Source: Rhizobiales bacterium 32-66-11
GTDB lineage: Bacteria > Pseudomonadota > Alphaproteobacteria > Rhizobiales > Xanthobacteraceae
NCBI GenBank assembly: GCA_002304505.1
Contig: NCEH01000011.1
Span: forward strand, 1 to 44,837
DNA length: 44,837 bases
Reading direction: 5' to 3'
The position numbers were made by a program, and so were the translations under genes. Of this stretch, positions 33,711 to 42,840 are shown one piece after another (within the stretch, counting starts at the first letter, position 1; each line of letters starts with the position of its first letter). Below the pieces are notes generated by a model. It did no database searches. It was given only the letters and a program-made list of their open reading frames with translations, and was not told the origin of the DNA.

Positions 33711-34693
33711 GCGGCGGCCTTCCGGGCCTGTCGGCGGGCATCGCGCAGCCGCTCGGGATGCAGCAGCGCGGCCGGATCATCGCCGGTCTGGAGCGCGACG
33801 AAGGCCATGCCGCGCTGGCGCGAAAGGGCATCCAGCGCCGCGCGGCGGGCGGCGAAGCGCTCCGCATAGGCCTCGCGCATCGCCCGGTTGCCACCATCCA
33901 TCAGCCGCACCGCCGCGCCATCGCTGACCGGATAGGCGCCGCGCGCCGGCATGGCTTCTTCCAGCGCGTCATAGACGAAAATGTTCGTCACCTGCGCCTG
34001 GAGCGCGAGGCGGCTCAGCTCGCGCGCGGCGGCTTCGGTGAAATCGTGGAAATCGCTGATCACGAACACCAAGGTGCCGGGCCGCGCGGTGCGGCGCAGG
34101 CGCGCGACGGCGTCCGCGAGGGCAGGTTCGGGCGCGGCCGGCGCCTCCTTCACCGCTCGGGCGGCGGGCGAAAGCGCGAAGCCCTCCTGCGTGCCGTCGG
34201 CCATGGCCTTGACGAAGCCGAGGACGCGCGCGCGGCTGCGCTGGGGGCTATAGGAATGAAGCCCGGAGGGCGTGGCGATCACCCCGCCCACCCGGTCGCC
34301 GGCCTCGATGGAAATCCAGGTCAGCACCGCCGCCGCCTTCGCCGCGAGCACCGACTTGAAGGTGTCGCGCGTGCCGAACCGCATGAAGGAGCGGCAATCC
34401 AGCAGGATCAGGACCGGCCGTTCGCGCTCTTCCTGAAACAGCTTGGTGTGGGTGCGCCCGGTGCGCGCCGTCACCCGCCAATCGATGGTGCGGATGTCGT
34501 CGCCGGCCTGGTAGAGGCGCACCTCGTCGAATTCCATGCCGCGCCCGCGGAACGCCGAGCGATAGCCGCCGAATTGCTGGCTGCGCACCTTGCCGCGCGG
34601 CGCGAACGCGCTTTTCCCGCCCTCCGGCCGCGCCGCGATCAATTCATCGAGGCGCGCGAAGAGGCCATAGGCGTCGGCGGGGGCGTCGCTCAT
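33707..34693 (-). CDS. DUF58 domain protein
   Basis: A 328-residue soluble protein of the DUF58 family, a VWA-like domain protein that accompanies MoxR ATPases. The hallmark GYRSAFRGRGMEFDEVRLYQAGDDIRTIDWRVTARTGRTHTKLFQEERE covers about residues 43-92, cited here by its parts FRGRGMEFDEVR and DDIRTIDW. The VWA-type strands LILLDCRSFM and VFVISDFHDF follow. It lies 19 bp after moxR and overlaps the DUF4381 gene by 4 bp. Confidence 0.9.
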   Translation of the reverse strand: MSDAPADAYGLFARLDELIAARPEGGKSAFAPRGKVRSQQFGGYRSAFRGRGMEFDEVRLYQAGDDIRTIDWRVTARTGRTHTKLFQEERERPVLILLDCRSFMRFGTRDTFKSVLAAKAAAVLTWISIEAGDRVGGVIATPSGLHSYSPQRSRARVLGFVKAMADGTQEGFALSPAARAVKEAPAAPEPALADAVARLRRTARPGTLVFVISDFHDFTEAAARELSRLALQAQVTNIFVYDALEEAMPARGAYPVSDGAAVRLMDGGNRAMREAYAERFAARRAALDALSRQRGMAFVALQTGDDPAALLHPERLRDARRQARKAAA

Positions 34694-34712
34694 CTTGCGT
34701 CCTCGCGCCGGT

Positions 34713-35747
34713 TCACTTCACCGGCACGCGGGCGATCAGCGCGTCGAGGAAATCGTCCGCGCTCATGCCGTCGGCCTGGGCCTCGAACGTCAGCAGGATG
34801 CGGTGGCGCAGCGCCGATTTGGCGATCGCCTGCACATCCTCCGGCACCACATAATCCCGCCCGCGCAGCCAGGCGAAGGCGCGCGCGCAGCGGTCGAGCG
34901 CGATGGTGCCGCGCGGGCTGGCGCCGAACGCGATCGCGCCGGCGAGGTTCTTGTCGTAGCGCTGCGGGGTGCGGGTGGCGAACACGAACTGCAGAATATA
35001 TTCCTCAACCGCCTCCGACATATAGGTGGCGAGGGCATCGCGCCGGGCGGCGAAGATGGCGGCCTGGGAGACCCGTTCGCCGAAATCGATCACCTCGCCC
35101 TGCGCCTCGCCGCGCACCAGCCGCAGGATCTGCCGCTCGGCGGCGATGTCGGGATAATCCAGCTTCACATGCAGCAGGAAGCGGTCGAGCTGGGCTTCCG
35201 GCAGAGGATAGGTGCCTTCCTGCTCGATCGGGTTCTGGGTCGCCATGACGAGGAACAGCTTGGGCAGCACATAGGTCTTGCCACCCACCGTCACCTGCCG
35301 CTCGGCCATTGCCTCCAGAAGCGCGGCCTGCACTTTCGCGGGGGCGCGGTTGATCTCGTCCGCCAGGATGAAATTGTGGAACACCGGTCCGGGCTGGAAG
35401 CGGAAGGAGCCATCCTCCGGCCGGTAGATGTCGGTGCCGGTGAGATCGGACGGCAGAAGGTCCGGCGTGAACTGGATGCGCTGGTCGTCGCAGTCGATGG
35501 CTTTCGCCAACGCCTTGATGGCCTTGGTCTTGGCGAGGCCCGGCGCGCCCTCCACCAGCAGATGCCCGTCCGCCAGCACCGCCACCAGCAGCAGTTCCAC
35601 GAATGCCGGCTGCCCGAGGATGCAGGTGTTCATATAGGCCGCGAGGCGATCGAACAGGAGGTGCAGGTCCATGAGGCGCAGGTCGTCGGAGGCGGCCGCC
35701 GTTGGGGCAAGGTGGGCGTGTGCGGCGTCGCGGGTGGGGATCATCAA
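34713..35747 (-). CDS. MoxR-family AAA+ ATPase
   Basis: A 344-residue ATPase and the first gene of the Bat operon. Walker A is GAPGLAKT (67-74), Walker B is FILADEIN (Asp130, Glu131). Sensor-type motifs are VMATQNPIEQEGTYPLPEAQLDRF and the C-terminal lid contains ASPRGTIALDRCARAFAWLRGRDYVVPEDV. MoxR proteins act as chaperone-like ATPases on VWA-domain partners, here DUF58, BatA and BatB/C. The ATG at 35747 lacks a clear ribosome-binding site; the Met at residue 26 (MDLHLLFDRL) is an alternative start. Confidence 0.92.
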   Translation of the reverse strand: MMIPTRDAAHAHLAPTAAASDDLRLMDLHLLFDRLAAYMNTCILGQPAFVELLLVAVLADGHLLVEGAPGLAKTKAIKALAKAIDCDDQRIQFTPDLLPSDLTGTDIYRPEDGSFRFQPGPVFHNFILADEINRAPAKVQAALLEAMAERQVTVGGKTYVLPKLFLVMATQNPIEQEGTYPLPEAQLDRFLLHVKLDYPDIAAERQILRLVRGEAQGEVIDFGERVSQAAIFAARRDALATYMSEAVEEYILQFVFATRTPQRYDKNLAGAIAFGASPRGTIALDRCARAFAWLRGRDYVVPEDVQAIAKSALRHRILLTFEAQADGMSADDFLDALIARVPVK

Positions 35748-36016
35748 GGGTCAATCCGGTCTGGGTTTGCGACTCTATAGCCAGTGCTGCGTCGCACCGC
35801 ACCGTGGGGCAGATGATTTTTATGTAATGTGAAGCCGGGAAACTGGTATTATATAACCATTCTTGCCGCGCATGTGATCCGCAAGGCGCCCCGCGCGCCG
35901 CCGCGCCGAGGTGTGCGCCGGTCGCGAACGTCTCCGGCATGGCGCTTGCATCGTCTCCCCTCGAGCCAGGAATTGACGCAAACGCGCCAATCCGCTGCAA
36001 GATCGGGGGCGACGAC
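35748..36016. other. Divergent promoter region
   Basis: About 270 bp between moxR and the Rieske cassette. It is the most AT-rich stretch nearby. The near-palindrome GGTATTATATAACC (35851-35864) contains TATAAT-like hexamers in both directions and could serve as the -10 for either operon; matching -35 boxes are poor. Confidence 0.4.
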
Positions 36017-36766
36017 ATGACCGATATGGTCGAACTGCAAAAGCGCAAGCAGCCGATCAATCTGGCCGTGGTGCATGTGGACCCGGACGCATTTGTCGCA
36101 AGCTTCATGGGCTGGCTGGAAATCACCGCCTTCATCAGCGCCCAGCGCGCCGGCACCGCCGCCATCCCCGCCGACGGGGTGACGCCCGCTTTGACCGCGG
36201 ACGATCTGAAAAGCCCCGGTGTCCGTAATGTCGGAAACGACGCGCTGTTCGCCTTCTGCATGACGGCGGCGCTGAAGGGCGACAAGGCGGCAGTGGACGC
36301 CGTGGACACCGCGCTGAAATCGAGCCTGGGCGAGGATTATCCCGGCGCGCTCGCGGTCGGCTATTTCCGCGCCCACAATGAAAATCCCATCCTGCTGGAG
36401 GATTTCGTCGGTGTCGCCGGGCGCAAATGGCTGGAAGGCGACAGGCCGCCGCCGCCCATGCGGGCGCGGGAGGACTGGAACACCGGCCTGCGCTTCTTCG
36501 AGAAGGCCCGGCAATCCAATTTCATCCAGGAGGTGATCTATCCCCTCGCGCGCTGGATGCGGGCCCGCTGGGGCCTGATCGCGGAGAAGGAAGCCGCCTT
36601 CCTGCATCATATCGAGGACAATCTTCCGGTGCTGCGCGAAGCCCTGCAAGAGCCGCGCAACGACCAGCCCTTCATCGCCAACCTGCTGCTGAAGGCGGCG
36701 CCAGCGGTCGATATGGAATTGACCGAGGAATATCAAGGCTTTCTGCGTTCCCTGGCGCGGCGCTAG
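36017..36766 (+). CDS. Unrecognised soluble protein, first gene of Rieske cassette
   Basis: A 249-residue protein without signal peptide or membrane helices and with no likely metal-binding Cys clusters. The N-terminus MTDMVELQKRKQPINLAVVHVDPDAFVASFMGWLEITAF is followed by mostly helical sequence. Tryptophans and charged residues cluster in the second half (RKWLEGDRPPPPMRAREDW, PLARWMRARWGL). I do not recognise the family. The start at 36017 is preferred because GGGGGC lies just upstream; an in-frame ATG at 35939 would add 26 unremarkable residues. The Rieske gene follows after 148 bp on the same strand and a second unknown gene after that, so a shared function is likely. Confidence 0.7.
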   Translation: MTDMVELQKRKQPINLAVVHVDPDAFVASFMGWLEITAFISAQRAGTAAIPADGVTPALTADDLKSPGVRNVGNDALFAFCMTAALKGDKAAVDAVDTALKSSLGEDYPGALAVGYFRAHNENPILLEDFVGVAGRKWLEGDRPPPPMRAREDWNTGLRFFEKARQSNFIQEVIYPLARWMRARWGLIAEKEAAFLHHIEDNLPVLREALQEPRNDQPFIANLLLKAAPAVDMELTEEYQGFLRSLARR

Positions 36767-36914
36767 GTGGGCCTGCGGCGTCGCTTCGGCGCACGTCGCG
36801 CGGGCCTTCTCGTGACGGGCGCCGGGAGAAGCAAACCCGACAGGGCCGGCGCCGGTTCGCACACTGTCCGCTTTCCCACATGCCGCCCGCATTCGACTTT
36901 GAAAGGCTGGGACC

Positions 36915-37343
36915 ATGACCGAGTTGTTCGCCATCTGCTCCACCTATGAGATCGACGACGGCGGCGCGCGCGGCTTCGTGCTCGCGCGGCTGGACGAGAC
37001 CGGGGCCAGCAAGCCCTGGCCGATCATCGTCACGCGCAAGTCCAACGCCTTCTTCGGGTTCGAGAATGCCTGCCCGCACCAGGGCGCGCGGCTCGACACG
37101 ATTCCCGGCGAGTTCCTGGACGAGGATGGCAATTTCCTCACCTGCGGCAAGCATCGCGCCCAGTTCGACCTCGATACCGGCCATTGCTTCATCGGCCCGT
37201 GCCAGGGCAAGGCGCTCACCCCGGTGGAGCTCGTCATCGACGATGGCGACGTGTGCCTGGTCGGCATCGAGCTGGCCGAAGAGGACGGGCTCGACATCGA
37301 GGAACCCGACACGTTTCCCGAGGTGATGATTACCAGCGACTGA
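36915..37343 (+). CDS. Small Rieske [2Fe-2S] protein
   Basis: A 142-residue soluble Rieske ferredoxin-like protein. The cluster ligands are Cys53 and His55 in NACPHQGARLD and Cys77 and His80 in LTCGKHRAQFDL. The family core covers about residues 35-115. An acidic tail (EEDGLDIEEPDTFPEVM, about 121-138) extends past the fold. Small Rieske proteins carry electrons to oxygenases or reductases; no oxygenase gene is adjacent. GAAAGG about ten bases upstream is the ribosome-binding site. It is flanked on both sides by same-strand genes of unknown function. Confidence 0.9.
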   Translation: MTELFAICSTYEIDDGGARGFVLARLDETGASKPWPIIVTRKSNAFFGFENACPHQGARLDTIPGEFLDEDGNFLTCGKHRAQFDLDTGHCFIGPCQGKALTPVELVIDDGDVCLVGIELAEEDGLDIEEPDTFPEVMITSD

Positions 37344-37505
37344 GGCGCCCCGCGCCGGCTTTCCTCTTGATTTTGCGACCCCTTTTGCGCCCCGCGACAG
37401 GCGCGTTTTCTCCCGACGTCGCGGGTCGCCCCGGCTCTGATCCGCCGATGCGAACGACGGCCACGCCTCGACGAGCCCCGTCGATGTCATCGAAGGACGA
37501 CCCCT

Positions 37506-38045
37506 ATGACCGCCGTTTCCGACACGCCTTTCGCCAAGCTCGAAACCGAGGGGCGGCTGTTGAAGCCGCTTCTGAGCGCCGATACCCATGTGGCGGGCCG
37601 CTTCGGCTATCGCGGCGACATCTCCTTCGACGGGCCCGAGACCCTGTTGAAGGAAGTCTTCTCGGTCTGCGAGAGCGGCAAGCCGGCGATCGGCTTCCTG
37701 GCCGGCTCGATCAAGGAATACGCGAGCCTGCCCAAATTGGTCGAGACATTCGGCGATGCCTTCGATGGGGCGGGAAACTACTTCATCTATATCGCCGATC
37801 TGCCGCAGGGCAACCGCTTCTACATCCGCTTCGGCGATGTGAAGGTGTTTGCGATCTATATCGACGAGACAAGCGTCTATAACGAACTGATCGACACTTT
37901 CTATGTCGATAAGATCAAGCTGAAGAAGTTCGATACCTCCGCCAAGCTCGACGCCCTGGCCGACGTGGGGCTGAAGTATTCCAGCCTCTCGGATTATAAG
38001 GAAATGTCGTTCGAGGACGGCCTGAAGGTCAAGAATGCGGCCTGA
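37506..38045 (+). CDS. Unrecognised soluble protein, third gene of Rieske cassette
   Basis: A 179-residue protein without signal peptide or membrane helices, rich in Phe, Tyr, Asp and Lys. The middle (VFSVCESGKPAIGFLAGSIKEYA, then GAGNYFIYIADLPQGNRFYIRFGDVKVFAIYIDE) suggests an alternating beta-strand sheet; the C-terminus (DKIKLKKFDTSAKLDALADV...) is helical. I do not recognise the family. AAGGACGA lies upstream of the ATG. It ends 36 bp before the convergent MgtC-family gene; CGGGAT and ATCCCG in that gap could pair weakly. It is probably functionally tied to the two genes before it. Confidence 0.7.
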   Translation: MTAVSDTPFAKLETEGRLLKPLLSADTHVAGRFGYRGDISFDGPETLLKEVFSVCESGKPAIGFLAGSIKEYASLPKLVETFGDAFDGAGNYFIYIADLPQGNRFYIRFGDVKVFAIYIDETSVYNELIDTFYVDKIKLKKFDTSAKLDALADVGLKYSSLSDYKEMSFEDGLKVKNAA

Positions 38046-38080
38046 GGGGCGCGGGATCCGACCCTCAAGGTAAATCCCGG

Positions 38081-38797
38081 TCAGTCCTGCGTACTGCTGC
38101 TCCAGGTGGTATGCAGGACCTCCGGCTGTTTCTCGATTTCGGCAATCACCGCATCGATCTCGCGGGCATCAACGGCGGTGCTGACCAGGGTGGCAAGGAT
38201 TTCCACCTTGTCGTTGCTGCGCTCGGTCACCTCCACATCGCCGACCGGATAATGGGCGGCTTCCAGGCGCTCCACCAGCAGGTCGCGCACCTCGTCGAGG
38301 GCTGTGCTGGTGGTGATGACGAGTACTTCGTAGGTCTGCTCCGCGCTCTTGTCATTGATGGGAATGCGGTTGATCAGATTTACCACCGGCCGCAACAAGG
38401 TGTTGCCAGCCAACACGAAAACGGTCAGCAGGCCGGCTTCCGCGAGCATGTCGGTGCCGGCGCACGCGCCCACCGCGGCGGAGCACCACAAGGTGGCGGC
38501 GGTGTTGAGGCCGCGCACGTTCATGCCTTCTTTCATGATCACGCCGGCGCCCAAAAAGCCAATGCCGGAAACCACATAGGAAATCACTCGCACCGCCTCG
38601 GCGGTTCCGGCGATGCGCTGGGCGAGGTCGACGAAGGCGGCGGCGCCGATGGCCACCAGGACGTTGGTGCGCAGCCCCGCCGTGCGCTGGCGATACTGGC
38701 GTTCCGCGCCGATCAGCAGGCCCAAGACGAAGGCCGCGGAGAAGCTGATGAACGTGTCAAAAAACTGCAATAAATCAAAAGTTTCAGCGAATTTCAT
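38081..38797 (-). CDS. MgtC/SapB-family protein
   Basis: A 238-residue membrane protein with the MgtC core: FVLGLLIGAERQYRQRTAGLRTNVLVAIGAAAFV near the N-terminus, then VISYVVSGIGFLGAGVIMKEGMNVRGLNTAATLWCSAAVGACAG. These are the conserved GAERQ..R and GVI-(K/R)-G-NVRGL-TAA-LW motifs. About four to five helices cover residues 12-135. A C-terminal ACT-like cytoplasmic domain (about 150-235) is present, as in longer family members. MgtC proteins affect magnesium homeostasis and ATP synthase activity. No Mg2+-riboswitch-like leader is visible in the 138-bp spacer upstream. Confidence 0.9.
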   Translation of the reverse strand: MKFAETFDLLQFFDTFISFSAAFVLGLLIGAERQYRQRTAGLRTNVLVAIGAAAFVDLAQRIAGTAEAVRVISYVVSGIGFLGAGVIMKEGMNVRGLNTAATLWCSAAVGACAGTDMLAEAGLLTVFVLAGNTLLRPVVNLINRIPINDKSAEQTYEVLVITTSTALDEVRDLLVERLEAAHYPVGDVEVTERSNDKVEILATLVSTAVDAREIDAVIAEIEKQPEVLHTTWSSSTQD

Positions 38798-38887
38798 GAT
38801 TCCGCGACCCCGACGCTCCAGCCACCCCAGCCTTAGCAGTCCGCGCGGAAAATTCCACCGTACCCCGGGGCGGAAAATCGCTCCTGG

Positions 38888-38913
38888 GGGAGGCCGCTTT
38901 CGCGCGGCCTCCC
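38888..38913 (-). terminator. Terminator downstream of the CobW-type gene
   Basis: A perfect 10-bp stem (GGGAGGCCGC and GCGGCCTCCC) with a 6-nt loop lies 23 bp past the CobW-type stop codon. On the minus strand it is followed, a few bases on, by GATTTTCC, a partial T-tract. Confidence 0.65.
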
Positions 38914-38935
38914 GGCGGGGGCGCGGGTGGGTGGT

Positions 38936-40156
<1,221 letters not shown>

Positions 40157-40173
40157 GGCCGCTCCTTTTAAAA

Positions 40174-40186
40174 GATATATTGTATC
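40174..40186 (-). promoter_or_regulatory. Possible Zur-type operator and -10 box for the CobW-type gene
   Basis: On the minus strand GATACAATATATC is a 13-bp near-palindrome that includes a -10-like TACAAT. COG0523 chaperone genes are often Zur-repressed, and Zur sites are AT-rich palindromes overlapping promoters. The match to a Zur consensus is only approximate. Confidence 0.35.
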
Positions 40187-40407
40187 AATTTCATGCCACG
40201 AAGCCGGCCGGTTCGCAAGCCGGCTGCGCAGAGGGGCGTGTCGCAGGCGGTGGGAAACCCAGCCGCCCGAACCGGGCGCGGAGCGCAATACGGAACCTGA
40301 AGCCGTGCGGTGCGCTTACCTCAGCCTGGGGCAAGGATGCGGGGCGAACCTGCGCCGTGCCGCCGGACCGTTTCGGCTCGCCGCCGCGCCCCTGAGGAGG
40401 GCCGCCC

Positions 40408-40635
40408 ATGATCTCGCCCGCTGGACCCCGCTCGATTGTTCCCTCGACCATGGAAGGTCATGATTTCGACCCTGGCACCGCCTTCTGCCTGCGCTGCGGC
40501 TGCCATCGCAACATGGTGCTGCGGTTCGAGCGCACCTGTATCGAGGCGTCGAACGTGGTGGCCATGTCCCATCTGCGCGCCCGTGCCCGGATGCAAGAGG
40601 CGCTGGCGGGAAAGGCGGGCGCTTCCCTGCGGTGA
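40408..40635 (+). CDS. Small Cys-rich protein, possible zinc ribbon
   Basis: A 75-residue protein with Cys27, Cys30 and Cys32 in FCLRCGCHR and Cys44 in ERTCIEA, a spacing suited to binding one zinc ion. The segment MEGHDFDPGTAFCLRCGCHR is the likely conserved core. AGGAGG lies nine bases before the ATG at 40408, so I take it as real; an internal ATG at 40450 is an alternative start. It lies directly upstream of the GTA-like promoter. I cannot assign a function. Confidence 0.6.
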   Translation: MISPAGPRSIVPSTMEGHDFDPGTAFCLRCGCHRNMVLRFERTCIEASNVVAMSHLRARARMQEALAGKAGASLR

Positions 40636-40660
40636 GCCGTCTGCTTCCGGATTAGGAAAT

Positions 40661-40695
40661 TAGTCCTTGACAGCGGTGCGCTCTAGGACTATGGT
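40661..40695 (+). promoter_or_regulatory. Promoter of the GTA-like cluster with overlapping inverted repeat
   Basis: TTGACA (40667-40672), a 17-bp spacer and TATGGT (40690-40695) form a good sigma-70-type promoter. An inverted repeat TAGTCCT (40661-40667) and AGGACTA (40685-40691) touches both hexamers, as a repressor operator would. The transcript would start near 40702 and lead into the HTH and terminase genes. Confidence 0.6.
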
Positions 40696-40781
40696 CAGTT
40701 CATGTTCGAGATTTGCGCCTGGCGCCGGCGGTTTGGTCGGCCGGCGCGCGGCGCAGCCCGCCTCGGACGACCCTTCCTCAT

Positions 40782-40828
40782 CGCGAGATCCCCCCAATCG
40801 CGAGATCCCATTCTAAACGCGAGATCCC
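40782..40828 (+). repeat. Three direct repeats CGCGAGATCCC before the first packaging gene
   Basis: Copies start at 40782, 40799 and 40818 (spacing 17 and 19 bp), the last ending one base before the ATG at 40830. They lie in the 5' leader, between the promoter and the first packaging gene. They could bind a regulator or affect translation initiation. Confidence 0.75.
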
Positions 40829-40829
40829 C

Positions 40830-41393
40830 ATGTCCCGCATCCCGCCCAAGGCGGCGGGTCTGGCGCGCGCCCTCTATGAGGCCGGCACGCCGATCCGCCA
40901 GATTGCCGCCGAAACCGGCCTGTCCTCAGCCTCCGTCTATTTCTGGGCCGATCGCATCGTCGATCCGGACGGCACGGTGCATCACGCGCCCGCCGCGCGC
41001 CGCTATGGCGGACGCACCACACAGCCGCCGAGCCGCACCCGCCGGCGCGCGTTTCTGGCGCGCCTGTGGCACGCCGCCGAGCGGCAGATGGACGAAATCG
41101 ACGCTCGCGTCGCCGCTTTGGACGAGGCCGAGGCTTCGCCCCCGCGGGCCGGTGCCCGCGACAGCGAGAAGGATGCGAGGGCGCTCGCCGTCCTGGCCCG
41201 CGTGGTGCGCGAGCTCGGCGTCCTCGATGGCGAGAGCGCGGCCGGAAAATCCCCGGCGGCGAAGACATGCGGCGGCGCCGCGCAATCGGAGGAGGGCCTG
41301 CGTGGACGAAACCTCGACACCTTCCGCCGCGAGCTTGCGCGCCGCCTTGATCGCCTGCGCGAAAGCGGGGACGGCGCCGAGCCTGCTGGCTGA
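40830..41393 (+). CDS. GTA-type small-terminase-like HTH protein
   Basis: A 187-residue protein. Its N-terminal helix-turn-helix (ALYEAGTPIRQIAAETGLSSASVYFWADRI, about 15-45) is typical of small terminase subunits and of the first gene of Rhizobiales gene-transfer-agent clusters. It is followed by a charged helical region (RAFLARLWHAAERQMDEIDARVAALDEAEA) and an Arg-rich C-terminus (FRRELARRLDRLRESGDG). The role would be recognition of DNA ends and partnering with the large terminase. The start at 40830 is preferred; an in-frame ATG at 40713 would add an Arg/Pro-rich stretch that overlaps the direct repeats. The 3' end overlaps the terminase gene by 92 bp. Confidence 0.75.
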   Translation: MSRIPPKAAGLARALYEAGTPIRQIAAETGLSSASVYFWADRIVDPDGTVHHAPAARRYGGRTTQPPSRTRRRAFLARLWHAAERQMDEIDARVAALDEAEASPPRAGARDSEKDARALAVLARVVRELGVLDGESAAGKSPAAKTCGGAAQSEEGLRGRNLDTFRRELARRLDRLRESGDGAEPAG

Positions 41394-42840
41394 ACTGCCC
41401 GAGGCCGATGCCCGCCTGCTGCTCGCCGATTGGGAAATGTGGGCGCGGCCGGACCAATTGCCCCCCGATTCCGCCCAGGGCGGCGGCCCTTGGGCCAGCT
41501 GGCTGGTGCTGGGCGGGCGCGGCGCCGGCAAGACCCGCGCCGGGGCGGAATGGGTGCGCGGCCTCGCGCTCGGCCGTCCGCCGTTCGCCGAACGCCCGGT
41601 GGGGCGCATCGCTCTGGTGGCGGAGACCATGTCCGACGTGCGCGAGGTGATGGTGGAGGGGGTCTCCGGCCTGCTCTCCGTCCATGCCGCGGGCGAGCGG
41701 CCGTCCTGGGAGCCCACCCGCCGCCGGCTCGTCTGGAGCAATGGCGCGGTGGCCCAGGGCTTTTCCGCCGAGGATCCGGAAAGCCTGCGCGGCCCGCAAT
41801 TCGAGGCCGCCTGGCTGGACGAGCTGGCGAAATGGCGCCGCGCGGATGCAACCTTCGACATGCTGCAATTCGGCCTGCGGCTGGGTGACCGGCCGCGCCA
41901 GATGATCACCACCACGCCGCGCCCCTCCGCTTTGCTACGGCGCCTGCTGGCGGACCCCTCCACCGCCATCAGCCGCGCCCGCACGGCGCAGAACGCGCTG
42001 CATCTCGCCCCCGGCTTTCTCGATGCCGTGCTTGCCCGCTATGGCGGCACGCGGCTCGGCCGGCAGGAGCTGGACGGCGAACTGATCGAGGATCGACCCG
42101 ACGCGCTCTGGTCCCGCCCCGCCCTGGAAGCGGCGCGCGAGGAGGAGGCGCCGCCTTTGGCGCGGATCGTGGTCGGCGTGGACCCGCCGGCGTCCTCCCG
42201 CGCCGGGGCGGATGCCTGCGGCCTGGTCTGCGCCGGGATTGATGCCTCCGGCATCGTCCATGTGCTGGCGGACGCGAGCGAAAGCGGCCTGCGCCCGGCG
42301 CTGTGGGCGGCCCGCGCGGTGGCGCTGTTCCGCCGTTTCGCGGCCGACCGCATCGTCGCCGAGGTGAACCAGGGCGGCGAGATGGTGAGTGCCGTGCTCG
42401 CCGAGGTGGATCCGTCCGTCCCGGTCGAGCAGGTGCGCGCTACGCGCGGAAAATTCCTGCGCGCCGAGCCGGTGGCCGCGCTCTACGAGCAGGGCCGCGT
42501 GCGCCATGCCGGCGCCTTTTGCGCGCTGGAGGACGAGATGTGCGACTTCGCCCTCGACGGGCTCTCCAACGGGCGGTCGCCGGATCGCCTGGATGCGCTG
42601 GTGTGGGCCGTCACCGCCTTGGCCCTCGGCGCGAAAACCGCCCGTCGGGGAGAGGGGGCGCCGATGCGTGCGGTGGGAATGATCGAGACCCGGCCCGGCT
42701 CCCTGCGCGGTTTCCCCTCTCCCCGTGGGGGAGAGGGTCGGGGTGAGGGGTGCGTCGTGCGTACGGCGGCAATGATCGAAGATCCGGCCCGGCTCCCCGC
42801 GCGATTCCCCCTCTCCCCGCGGGGGAGAGGGTCGGGGTGA
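41302..42840 (+). CDS. Large terminase (GTA/phage DNA-packaging ATPase-nuclease)
   Basis: A 512-residue packaging motor protein. Walker A is GGRGAGKT in WLVLGGRGAGKTRAGAEWVR, Walker B is AAWLDELAKW. The RNase-H-like nuclease has VVGVDPPASS, RIVAEVNQGGEM and RLDALVWAVTAL, each with a likely metal-binding acid. The start is a GTG at 41302, set by a strong GGAGGAGGG just upstream, though it overlaps the previous gene by 92 bp. The family core ends at about residue 445. The last 65 or so residues (from RRGEGAPMRAV) are encoded by REP-like palindromic DNA and a duplicated segment, so this tail is probably a neutral extension. Confidence 0.88.
   Translation: MDETSTPSAASLRAALIACAKAGTAPSLLAELPEADARLLLADWEMWARPDQLPPDSAQGGGPWASWLVLGGRGAGKTRAGAEWVRGLALGRPPFAERPVGRIALVAETMSDVREVMVEGVSGLLSVHAAGERPSWEPTRRRLVWSNGAVAQGFSAEDPESLRGPQFEAAWLDELAKWRRADATFDMLQFGLRLGDRPRQMITTTPRPSALLRRLLADPSTAISRARTAQNALHLAPGFLDAVLARYGGTRLGRQELDGELIEDRPDALWSRPALEAAREEEAPPLARIVVGVDPPASSRAGADACGLVCAGIDASGIVHVLADASESGLRPALWAARAVALFRRFAADRIVAEVNQGGEMVSAVLAEVDPSVPVEQVRATRGKFLRAEPVAALYEQGRVRHAGAFCALEDEMCDFALDGLSNGRSPDRLDALVWAVTALALGAKTARRGEGAPMRAVGMIETRPGSLRGFPSPRGGEGRGEGCVVRTAAMIEDPARLPARFPLSPRGRGSG

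Noticed and set aside
36915..37343. Ferredoxin component of a multi-component oxygenase operon
   Set aside because: No diiron or Rieske oxygenase alpha subunit, reductase or coupling protein is in the neighbouring genes, so this cannot be supported here.
40702..41301. In-frame upstream extension of the large terminase to an ATG at 40702
   Set aside because: The extension overlaps the whole HTH gene in another frame and is Arg/Pro-rich. The GTG at 41302 has a strong ribosome-binding site and begins at the family N-terminus.
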